Positions 27,244-34,181 of a stretch of 64,000 nt of DNA are shown here, one piece after another. Source of the DNA: Corynebacterium poyangense (lineage in GTDB: Bacteria; Actinomycetota; Actinomycetes; Mycobacteriales; Mycobacteriaceae); the NCBI RefSeq assembly GCF_014522205.1, contig NZ_CP046884.1, forward strand, positions 1 through 64,000, written 5' to 3'. The position numbers were made by a program, and so were the translations under genes. The notes under the pieces were generated by a model. The model did not search any database. It was given only the letters and a program-made list of their open reading frames with translations, and was not told the DNA's origin. Within the stretch, counting starts at the first letter, position 1, and the number at the start of each line of letters is the position of its first letter.

Positions 27244-27345
27244 GTGGCAGAAGTTCTTATCGGCCTCGCCGCACTGGCAATTTATCTGGCAGTGCCGGTG
27301 CTTTTGTTGCTGATCTATTTGGAAATTAGAAAAAACAGGCACTAA
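27244..27345 (+). CDS. Very small membrane protein
   Basis: 33 residues from GTG 27244: MAEVLIGLAALAIYLAVPVLLLLIYLEIRKNRH. One long hydrophobic helix with a basic C-terminus. GGGAGAG lies 8 bases upstream. No family recognised; shape recalls accessory one-helix proteins. Real translation is uncertain. Confidence 0.45.
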   Translation: MAEVLIGLAALAIYLAVPVLLLLIYLEIRKNRH

Positions 27346-27686
27346 TAAGTTTTAGCCCCTAATCCCGCCTAATCCTGGAATCCTTATAGGCCGTGTTCAT
27401 TGAAAAGGCGGGGTGGACAATGCCATTACTACTCTTGTGAGTAGCGGTCCCAGAAAGGATCTAAGGCCTACGTCCATTCATGGCCTGCTTCGGAAAACAC
27501 ACCCTACACTAAAGTGTTGAGGGAATGGGATTCTTTGGGGAAAACATTCTCTGTTTAAGACTTTCCACCTCCCAGTATTCTGTGGGGATTCGCTATTAAT
27601 CATGTGATCAGCAACCACATGGAAACTTAACAATTGAGTCCCTGTAGATGATTCAGAGGAATATTTAATACCAGAGTCGGTAAATA

Positions 27687-27721
27687 AAAAGCGGGAAGCT
27701 CTAATATTTAGAGTTTCTCGC
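27687..27721 (-). terminator. Terminator of the MFS efflux gene
   Basis: GCGGGAAGCTCTAA (27691-27704) pairs with TTAGAGTTTCTCGC (27708-27721) with two mismatches; on the reverse strand the stem is followed by TTTTTATTTA. It is 58 bases past the stop of the leftward MFS gene. Confidence 0.75.
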
Positions 27722-27778
27722 TCTGCTTTCTAGCGGACGTCGTTACTAAGTGGTGCCGTGTTGTCCGTTAGGTACTGC

Positions 27779-28987
27779 TTAATCCACGTATGTCCTACGG
27801 AATTTATCCGTGGGGATAGATCGTTGTTGCAGGCATAGTAGCGCCGCAACAGCGAGTAGTGCCATGACCAGATAAAAGGCTGTGGGAGTGCTTGCTCCTA
27901 GAGCTGCGAAAATAACCATGCCGGCAGGGATGCCCACGGTATTGACTATTTGATCGCGCACGGCAAAGCGATGAACTCGTTCAGCGGTATCAAATTCCTG
28001 GCCCATGACATCCCAGATAATCCCGGATATGGCGGTGATTGCACCGCTTAGCGCAGTGGCTACAGCAATAACAAGAATCGTCGAGCTAAAGGACAAGGCC
28101 GAAAGATGGAGAATATAAGCGACGCATAAAACGCATTGCAGGAGGTTCCATTGACGATTCTTCAGGATTGAGTAATTAGATATAAAGGAACCGATAAGAG
28201 ATCCCGCGGACCCTGCTACAGCGATCCATCCCCACGTGGATTCACCAAATGTGCCCATCACTACGGTTGGGGCGGCTGAACCCAGGAAACCGATGGCTAT
28301 AGAGACGACGAGCCAGCTACTCAGTCCGCTATTAACCCACGAGGGAAGAGATCCACTTTCCCTGGTTGATTCGGTTGGGGTGAAAAACAGATCTTTGTTC
28401 TGGGTTTTTGTTTCTTCGTGTGAGGAGTTCCAGTAGTAGGAGATAAAGAGAATAGAAAGCGCGAAGGTTATAACGTCGATGATTAAAACCTTTGTGAACC
28501 CGAGCCCCAGGGTGAGTGTTGTCCCCACCAGCGGACCCGCCAGGAATAAGGCGTCACTTGTCATCGCCAACACGGAGTTTGCTTTATGCCGTTCTGCGTC
28601 GTTGAGGATGATGGACAGAAGGGAGAAGCGATGAGGTCCAAACCAAGGCGCGCAAAGTCCGTAGAGGAAAGATGATAGAACCATCGCGATCGGCCATAAG
28701 TCCGGGGTCAATATCATCCAGAGCACAAGCCCTGCCTGGGCGATAGCTCTTCCGGTATCCGAGGCGATCATTAAGCGCGCCGGGAATCGTGAAGCCGGGA
28801 TCTTGTCCAAGATCAATGATGAGATGAGTTTCGCAGCCCAGAGGGCAATAAGCACTGCTGTGAGAAGGCGGCCAGAATGATCAAGCCGGAAAGACTGGAT
28901 AGCAAAAGCAGCGGGTACTAGTCCGTCACCAAAAGTTGAGGCTACGACGGCCCCAAGAAGAACATTTACTCTTGAATGAAAACTCAC
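27779..28987 (-). CDS. MFS drug-efflux transporter (Mef/EntS-like)
   Basis: A 402-residue, twelve-helix major facilitator. The sequence FLYGLCAPWFGPHRFSLLSIILND, ALFLAGPLVGTTLTLGLG and WDVMGQEF resemble the MFS_3 group (macrolide efflux MefA, enterobactin exporter EntS). Start is GTG 28987 with AAAGG about 6 bases upstream. A 21-codon leader ORF ends only 10 bases before this start, an arrangement seen for antibiotic-inducible efflux genes. The substrate is unknown; drug efflux is inferred from family and leader. Confidence 0.85.
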   Translation of the reverse strand: MSFHSRVNVLLGAVVASTFGDGLVPAAFAIQSFRLDHSGRLLTAVLIALWAAKLISSLILDKIPASRFPARLMIASDTGRAIAQAGLVLWMILTPDLWPIAMVLSSFLYGLCAPWFGPHRFSLLSIILNDAERHKANSVLAMTSDALFLAGPLVGTTLTLGLGFTKVLIIDVITFALSILFISYYWNSSHEETKTQNKDLFFTPTESTRESGSLPSWVNSGLSSWLVVSIAIGFLGSAAPTVVMGTFGESTWGWIAVAGSAGSLIGSFISNYSILKNRQWNLLQCVLCVAYILHLSALSFSSTILVIAVATALSGAITAISGIIWDVMGQEFDTAERVHRFAVRDQIVNTVGIPAGMVIFAALGASTPTAFYLVMALLAVAALLCLQQRSIPTDKFRRTYVD

Positions 28988-28997
28988 ATTTACCTTT

Positions 28998-29063
28998 TCA
29001 TATAAAATCTAGTGGTTTACACAGAAGGCGGTACTTTGATTTCTTCACGGTAGATACAGACAT
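28998..29063 (-). CDS. Leader peptide upstream of the efflux gene
   Basis: A 21-residue ORF, MSVSTVKKSKYRLLCKPLDFI, too short for usual gene callers. A strong ribosome site GAGAGGAG lies about 6 bases upstream of ATG 29063, better than that of the efflux gene, and its TGA is 10 bases before the efflux GTG. This suggests translational coupling or drug-dependent stalling, as for cmlA- and erm-type leaders. Not proven. Confidence 0.55.
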   Translation of the reverse strand: MSVSTVKKSKYRLLCKPLDFI

Positions 29064-29090
29064 GTTTTCTCCTCTCAATAAAAGAACCAC

Positions 29091-29147
29091 AAAGAGTTAT
29101 TGATATTGGACTCCTCGATCCCTACAGATAATCGGGGAGCACTCTTT
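29091..29147 (-). promoter_or_regulatory. Stem-loop in the efflux-gene leader
   Basis: Nested arms AAAGAGT (29091-29097) with ACTCTTT (29141-29147), and CTCCTCGAT with ATCGGGGAG inside, form a long interrupted hairpin just upstream of the leader peptide's ribosome site. It could be a regulatory hairpin or a terminator for incoming leftward transcripts. Confidence 0.45.
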
Positions 29148-29387
29148 GAATTTTGCCCAAATATAATACAAATTGGCTTATTCTGCCACCAATTCGACTT
29201 GTTAGATATCCGCAATTCTTTCAGGATGAGCGCGGTAAGTATTGGGGTTTTGTGGGTTACTCATTCTGCGAATCATTAAGTACCAAGGGGAAAGGCGCTG
29301 TTCTCAGGTACTGGACAAACGTTTAGCGTGATAGTCTTGGGGCATGGAAACACATAAGGAAAAAATAATCTCTAATATTTAGATGAT

Positions 29388-29681
29388 ATGGCTGAGATCG
29401 GGGATTGGACGAGTATTGTTGATGCAACAGCAGCTAACGGAAGAAACTCGTTTTATGCGACACCAGAAGAAGTTTTCATTATCTTGACGGCGATTAAGGA
29501 AAGTAAGCAAATCATTCCTGGGCGTCTTCACGGCGGTTTTCAGGACTTGCCCGATAATTGGGATCCGGCCATAATAACCGAAGAAATCTTCGCTGACACG
29601 GACCCGATTTCTGCCATGATGGAAGTATTACTCCGACCATCTGGGAAGTGGCCAACGAGGGGAAATTCTGAGAATACTTAA
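29388..29681 (+). CDS. Hypothetical 97-residue acidic protein
   Basis: A soluble acidic protein (MAEIGDWTSIVDATAANGRNSFYATPEEVF, later GGFQDLPDNWDPAIITEE) with codon-like composition. I recognise no domain. No obvious ribosome site precedes ATG 29388; AAGGA lies about 30 bases upstream. It stands alone between the efflux leader region and the AI-2E-type permease. It might be an orphan remnant of an accessory system. Confidence 0.45.
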   Translation: MAEIGDWTSIVDATAANGRNSFYATPEEVFIILTAIKESKQIIPGRLHGGFQDLPDNWDPAIITEEIFADTDPISAMMEVLLRPSGKWPTRGNSENT

Positions 29682-30054
29682 TTGGCACAATGAAACGGAT
29701 CTCTCGAGTAACTCTCTAAAGAATCAAGGTGCCTATCCGGTAGTTGGGTCCTTCAATTCTCTTGGCTCAGGAGATTGCGCCTGAGTTACTTCTCACGTCA
29801 AGCTATGGGGCCTATAGGGCGTCGGATATATCTCACGAAGCGGCGGGGGGTGGGAAGGGAAATACAGCTCACCATCGTTTGCGCAAGAACTCAAAGAACA
29901 GCGTGGACTCGGCTCCCCCGTGATGTTTTGCGAATGAGCTATTTCTGTTTCCTGCGATGAAGCGCCCCATACTCGCGTCTAGCTTTTGTGCCAAGATTGG
30001 ACTCATGAAAGCTTTCTGCAGCGATCCCGGCCCTGAAAATCAGGTGTATTGCCT
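29682..30054. other. Gap without a supported gene before the AI-2E family gene
   Basis: Open frames here are short and have no recognisable product. No repeat or RNA is seen. AGGTG at 30042-30046 is the ribosome site for the next gene. Confidence 0.35.
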
Positions 30055-31179
30055 ATGAAATCTCTTCGTGAACGCCTGCAACAAGATCTTCCTTATCCCG
30101 TCATAGTGGCCGCCGCATGGTCGGCTTGTCTGATCCTCATCGCCGGTGGCCTGATGGTTGTAGCCAAGTTATTGGGCCGCATCTCTATGGTGTTAATCCC
30201 CCTAGCCATAGCGTTATTGATCTGCGCGATGCTGGATCCCATGAACCGCGCGCTGCACCGTCGGGCCCACTTCAGCCGAGGGATGGCTGCCTTCACCTCT
30301 GAGGTATTCTTCTTCTCTCTCGTAGCTTTGGCCTTCACTTTGGCTGTGGAGCGCCTCACCTCTGGCTTCCGAGAGCTCCTCGATGGTGCCCAGCAAGGAA
30401 TCAACCAAATAATTAACTGGCTAGAAAACGGTCCGCTGCACGTTAACGTCCCGCACAATTCTCAATTGCTCGAGAGGCTGGATTCCTTCACGAGGGGCGG
30501 GACGGAGTCGCCGCTCTTCTCCGGCGCGGTCAAGGTCGGTACAACAACAGCGGACTTCTTCGCTGGTCTCCTCATCTGTTTAATCGCCACCTTTTTCTTC
30601 CTCTACCAAGGAAAACGGATCTGGGATTTTCTGCTGCTATTCCTTCCCTCTCATGCTCGCGGTCCGACGCACGAAGCTGCGCGGCGTGGTTGGGTCAGCC
30701 TCGGCTCCTATACCCGAGCTCAATTAGCAGTAGCGGGAATCAACGCCATCGGTATTGGTTTCGGCGCGTGGATCCTGGGCTTGCCTCTGGTTATCCCCAT
30801 CACCGTAATTGTCTATCTCATGTCCTTTGTTCCCATCGTGGGTGCTTTTCTTTCCGGTTTCGTGGCCGTACTCATCGCCTTTGTGGACAAGGGTTTCTGG
30901 ATGGCGCTCTTCATGCTGGCAGTGGTCCTTATTGTGCACTTCATCGAGGCAAATGTTTTGCACCCCTTCTTGATGGGACATGCAGTTAGTGTCCACCCCC
31001 TCGGCGTCATCGTATCCGTAGCAGCCGGCACATATCTTTTCGGGTTCCCCGGGGCACTATTCGCGGTGCCGTTAGTAGCTACTCTCAATAGTTCTGTTCG
31101 CTACCTAGTGGGTCAAGACCCGTTTCCTTTCCTGGGCCAGAATTTCCGTCCTCGGACGTTCGGCCCTCCGGATTCTTAG
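30055..31179 (+). CDS. AI-2E family transporter
   Basis: A 374-residue permease of the AI-2E family: two N-terminal helices (ACLILIAGGLMVVAKLLG, MVLIPLAIALLICAML), a long amphipathic/extracytoplasmic region around residues 100-170, then several helices with the family signature VHFIEANVLHPFLMGHAVSVHPLGVIVSVAAGTYLFGFPGALFAVPL. Members export autoinducer-2, ions or unknown solutes; the activity here is not determinable. ATG 30055 is preferred over TTG 30049 because of spacing to AGGTG. Confidence 0.88.
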   Translation: MKSLRERLQQDLPYPVIVAAAWSACLILIAGGLMVVAKLLGRISMVLIPLAIALLICAMLDPMNRALHRRAHFSRGMAAFTSEVFFFSLVALAFTLAVERLTSGFRELLDGAQQGINQIINWLENGPLHVNVPHNSQLLERLDSFTRGGTESPLFSGAVKVGTTTADFFAGLLICLIATFFFLYQGKRIWDFLLLFLPSHARGPTHEAARRGWVSLGSYTRAQLAVAGINAIGIGFGAWILGLPLVIPITVIVYLMSFVPIVGAFLSGFVAVLIAFVDKGFWMALFMLAVVLIVHFIEANVLHPFLMGHAVSVHPLGVIVSVAAGTYLFGFPGALFAVPLVATLNSSVRYLVGQDPFPFLGQNFRPRTFGPPDS

Positions 31180-31188
31180 GTGGCGATA

Positions 31189-31236
31189 TACGCAAAAACC
31201 CCGATCCCTCTCGCGTCATGTGCTCGGGGGGAACGG
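31189..31236. terminator. Probable shared terminator
   Basis: CCCCGATCCC on the left and GGGGGAACGGGG on the right can form an imperfect GC-rich stem between the convergent AI-2E family gene and the coiled-coil protein gene. Confidence 0.35.
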
Positions 31237-31270
31237 GGTGTGGTCTGCGTCGAAGAAAAAGTCTAACCAG

Positions 31271-31969
31271 CTACTTGGTGTCGTCGCGATCTTGGGGGTC
31301 TTCAATCAAGGCGTGCTTGCCGGTGCTTTCCTGGTGCTGGTGAAGTTGTTCATCCAGGCTGGTAAGAAACTCGTCCGGATCAACCTTCTCCTGCTTCACG
31401 TCTTCCCCTTCCGGGGTAGTAGTGCTGTACACCAGGTGGGATTCTTCCCCTTCTTCGCTGCTATATTCTTCGACCCGCGGCGGTTGGGTGCCCGCCTCAT
31501 CTTTCTTCCCAAAGAGAATCCACGCCACAAATCCGGCCACGAGACCTAAAATCAGGGCGAGGACCCACCCAATCCAGCTGCCTTTTTGGTTGCGACCAAA
31601 CTTCTTATTGGCCTTCTTCCGTACCTTGGCGGCCTTCTTTTCTGCCTTCTTTCGGGCTTTCTTGCTGGATTTATCAGCCTGGCCAAGCAGCTCTTTACCT
31701 TGCTCCGCCAGGTCTTTTCCTTGTTCAGTGGCAGTGTCGAGAGCTTTGCTTAGTCGAATGCGCGCGGCTTGGGTTACCCGACCAGCCTCCTTTCGGGACT
31801 CTTGCAGAATGTCGGAACCGCGATCCTTCAGGGATTCAAGATCAATTTCTCCGGCGGCTTCTGACAAGGCGTCGTAGGCTTCGACAGCTTTGCGCTGCCG
31901 GTAGTCATTAAAAGTATTCCAAGCAGTGCGAACTCCGCTGCTCGCTAGGCGGATAGTGCTGAGATTCAT
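31271..31969 (-). CDS. Single-helix membrane protein with Lys/Ala-rich coiled region
   Basis: 232 residues: an N-terminal helical region (residues 1-60), a heavily charged segment of Lys/Ala/Glu heptads (about 75-125, including KKARKKAEKKAAKVRKKANKK), one membrane helix (WIGWVLALILGLVAGFVAWILFG, about 132-155), and an acidic C-terminal tail. The basic segment on one side of the membrane and acidic tail on the other fit a type II-like topology. Upstream of ppiA in the divergent position where actinobacteria carry a small membrane protein gene. Function unknown. Confidence 0.75.
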   Translation of the reverse strand: MNLSTIRLASSGVRTAWNTFNDYRQRKAVEAYDALSEAAGEIDLESLKDRGSDILQESRKEAGRVTQAARIRLSKALDTATEQGKDLAEQGKELLGQADKSSKKARKKAEKKAAKVRKKANKKFGRNQKGSWIGWVLALILGLVAGFVAWILFGKKDEAGTQPPRVEEYSSEEGEESHLVYSTTTPEGEDVKQEKVDPDEFLTSLDEQLHQHQESTGKHALIEDPQDRDDTK

Positions 31970-32108
31970 CAGTCTCCTCGTCTCGGCTTTCCGGAGCGCG
32001 CCATAATTTCGCGCTTCTTTATCTATTTATCTTCTACATTACTGCCCTTTCCCCACTGTGGGCGAGTTATTCTGAGCTATCTTAAATTGATCGCCTAATA
32101 TAGGCTCT

Positions 32109-32633
32109 ATGACCAAGAAGACTGCTACTGCGACTCTGCATACTAATCGCGGTGACATTGTTATTGAGCTCTTCGGAAATCACGCCCCGGAGACGGTCCG
32201 TAATTTCATTGGCCTGGCTGATGGTTCCGCGGATTACCGTACCGAAAACGCTTCAGGCACCACCGAGGGCCCGTTCTATGATGGCGCTATTTTCCATCGG
32301 GTAATTGATGGTTTCATGATCCAAGGCGGAGATCCGACCGGAACCGGACGTGGTGGCCCTGGCTACATGTTCAATGATGAGTTCCACCCGGAGCTGCGTT
32401 TTGATCATCCTTATTTGCTAGCTATGGCTAATGCTGGTCCGGGTACTAACGGCTCTCAGTTCTTTATCACTGTTGCCCCAACCCCGCACCTGAATAATCA
32501 CCACACTATTTTCGGTGAGGTCACCGATCCTGCTTCTCAGAAAGTAGTGGATGATATTGCCGGAACCGCTACTGACCGGATGGATCGTCCGGTAGAACCA
32601 GTAGTAATTGAATCGGTGGAGATCACCGAATAA
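32109..32633 (+). CDS. ppiA: Cyclophilin-type peptidyl-prolyl isomerase
   Basis: A 174-residue cytosolic cyclophilin catalysing cis-trans isomerisation of Xaa-Pro bonds. The core motifs are present: [45 protein letters not shown]. No signal peptide. Its position near crgA and the kinase operon matches the ppiA locus of other actinobacteria. Confidence 0.95.
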   Translation: MTKKTATATLHTNRGDIVIELFGNHAPETVRNFIGLADGSADYRTENASGTTEGPFYDGAIFHRVIDGFMIQGGDPTGTGRGGPGYMFNDEFHPELRFDHPYLLAMANAGPGTNGSQFFITVAPTPHLNNHHTIFGEVTDPASQKVVDDIAGTATDRMDRPVEPVVIESVEITE

Positions 32634-32652
32634 AGGTTCATTAAGGTTCGAC

Positions 32653-32702
32653 GCCCGCTTCTAGCTGTTCTGGGTTATCTTCCCGCAGCCGGAGCGGGTT
32701 TT
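32653..32702 (+). terminator. Possible terminator after ppiA
   Basis: GCCCGCT and AGCGGGTTTT can pair over a 33-base loop. The long loop makes this a weak candidate. Confidence 0.35.
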
Positions 32703-32723
32703 GTGCGTTAAGGATTCCCAGTC

Positions 32724-33380
32724 GTGTCCAGCATTCTTACCCCCTTCGCTAAAGCACCCATCACACATATCATTATTGGCTTATGCATTGTGGTCTGGTG
32801 TGGTGCCGCCATCCAAAGCGGCAGTATCACCGAGGTCCTCAACAACCCTATCGCGGATTCTCTCGTGCTCTGGGGCCCAGCGGTTTACCACCAACCCCTT
32901 GGTTTCCTCCGCGGTATCGGCGCGCTTTTTATCCACCTAGATATTTCCCATCTGATGATGAATATGGCGATGCTCTACCTGATCGGGGCCTACGTCGAAC
33001 CCTATCTCGGGAGTATGAATTTCGCCCTCATCTACGGCGCCGGGGGGTTATGCTCCTCCGCTGCGGTGTTATTTCTTCAACCTCTCCACCCCACAGTGGG
33101 CGCGTCGGGCGCCATCTATACCTTGATGGCGGTTCTAGTAGCAGTTAATTGGCGACGCGGACTCAACACCACCGGAGTATGGGTACTCATCTTCATCAAC
33201 GTGGCTTTAAGCTTCCTCCTGCCCAACATCTCTCTTGCTGGACACGCCGGGGGACTGGCTCTCGGAATCCTCGCCGCCTTAGGGCTAACATCTACTCATC
33301 GGACGTGGCTATCACTATTCCCCTGGCTCTTAGTGGCCCTTTCCGCAGTGATCTTTTACCTCGCAGTCTGGACACTATAA
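32724..33380 (+). CDS. Rhomboid-family intramembrane serine protease
   Basis: A 218-residue, six-helix rhomboid. The catalytic Ser lies in VGASGAIYTLM (GxSG) and the catalytic His in LAGHAGGLALG near the C-terminal helices; HLDISHLMMNMAMLYLIG carries the conserved Asn/His region. Start is GTG 32724 with AAGGA 9 bases upstream. It ends at the border of the second DnaA-box cluster. Substrate unknown. Confidence 0.92.
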   Translation: MSSILTPFAKAPITHIIIGLCIVVWCGAAIQSGSITEVLNNPIADSLVLWGPAVYHQPLGFLRGIGALFIHLDISHLMMNMAMLYLIGAYVEPYLGSMNFALIYGAGGLCSSAAVLFLQPLHPTVGASGAIYTLMAVLVAVNWRRGLNTTGVWVLIFINVALSFLLPNISLAGHAGGLALGILAALGLTSTHRTWLSLFPWLLVALSAVIFYLAVWTL

Positions 33381-33411
33381 AAACATTCCCAGGGTTTTCC
33401 CAAGAACACGG

Positions 33412-33639
33412 TTTTCCACAGAAGTTATCCACAATGTGGATAATTACCTTCCTGTAATTTCTCGAACAAGGAAAGGACCATTGTTCTCTGTTCGTTGCTT
33501 ACCTGGGAGAAAGCCAGGAGTTTCGAACAAAGATCCTGGTCGGAAAAATTGTGCACAGAGTTTTCCACAGGTGGGGAAAACCCTTGGAAAAGTGGGCAAT
33601 TACACATTATCCACAATTCTTTCCACAGCCTGTGGAAAA
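33412..33639. repeat. Second DnaA-box cluster
   Basis: Seven to eight DnaA-box-like 9-mers in 228 bases between the convergent rhomboid and crgA genes. Perfect TTATCCACA are at 33425-33433, 33435-33443 (reverse, forming TTATCCACA-A-TGTGGATAA with the first) and 33607-33615. One-mismatch boxes are at 33412-33420, 33561-33569 and 33631-33639 (reverse), and weaker ones at 33549-33557 and 33619-33627. A pair of TCGAACAA repeats lies at about 33462 and 33522. These boxes match the classical consensus better than those next to dnaA. Confidence 0.8.
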
Positions 33640-33772
33640 CTTTCTTCGCAGTATGCGGAGAACTGTGATGATCTCCCCCGCGCTTCCTCAAGAAATCGAG
33701 GACAAAGCCCTCCCCCTCGAGGGCTAGGGGGAAGCTTGAGCGGAGCCAGAGTAGGGGAGAAACCCGGGAGGG

Positions 33773-33817
33773 TAAAAAATGGGCGCACCGGGAAGAATAC
33801 ATTCCTCTCGGTGCGCC
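33773..33817 (-). terminator. Terminator of the crgA operon
   Basis: GGCGCACCG (33782-33790) and CGGTGCGCC (33809-33817) form a perfect 9-bp stem; on the reverse strand it is followed by CATTTTTTACC. It lies 25 bases past the crgA stop. Confidence 0.88.
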
Positions 33818-33841
33818 TCTAGAGTGGGCGAACGGGTGGTT

Positions 33842-34117
33842 CTAGCGCCAGCCCATGGTCATTAACAGCCCGATGACTAAAAGCCCAAAGCCAACGGCGT
33901 AATTCCACGGTCCTAGTTGCACCATCAGCGGAATCTGGTTTCCGGCTAAGTAGTTGACAATAATCCAGGCGAGGCCGGCCAGCATGAAGAAGAACATCAG
34001 CGCCATGTACCAGGTGGGGGTGCCCCCGGCGTTGACTTTGATGGGGGCACGCTCGGTGCTAGAAGAACTAGAACTATGCAGCGGGATCTCATTCTTGGTG
34101 ATCTTTGATTTCGGCAT
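33842..34117 (-). CDS. crgA: Cell-division protein CrgA
   Basis: A 91-residue protein with two membrane helices (PTWYMALMFFFMLAGLAWIIVNYL and WNYAVGFGLLVIGLLMTM) after a basic N-terminal tail (MPKSKITKNEI). Length, helix spacing and the INAGGTPTWY-like lead-in match CrgA, which recruits and regulates septal peptidoglycan enzymes (FtsI, PknA/B partners) in actinobacteria. It is the last gene of the leftward kinase/cell-wall operon, 64 bases after pknB. Confidence 0.93.
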   Translation of the reverse strand: MPKSKITKNEIPLHSSSSSSTERAPIKVNAGGTPTWYMALMFFFMLAGLAWIIVNYLAGNQIPLMVQLGPWNYAVGFGLLVIGLLMTMGWR

Positions 34118-34181
34118 TGCCTAAATTACCTCAACTTCCCTTCCATGGATCTTGGCGTACTTTACCACCTCTACCTGCCGT

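Noticed and set aside
29775..29960. 61-codon ORF before the AI-2E family gene, considered as a transposase remnant
   Set aside because: No recognisable transposase motif, and no inverted or direct repeats flank it.
23352..31179. Integration of an element at the CAT tRNA or the tRNA-Ile/Ala genes
   Set aside because: No repeated tRNA 3'-end, integrase or att-like direct repeat was found by eye.
33425..33826. ORFs overlapping the second DnaA-box cluster
   Set aside because: They run through repeats and the crgA terminator and have no protein-like features.
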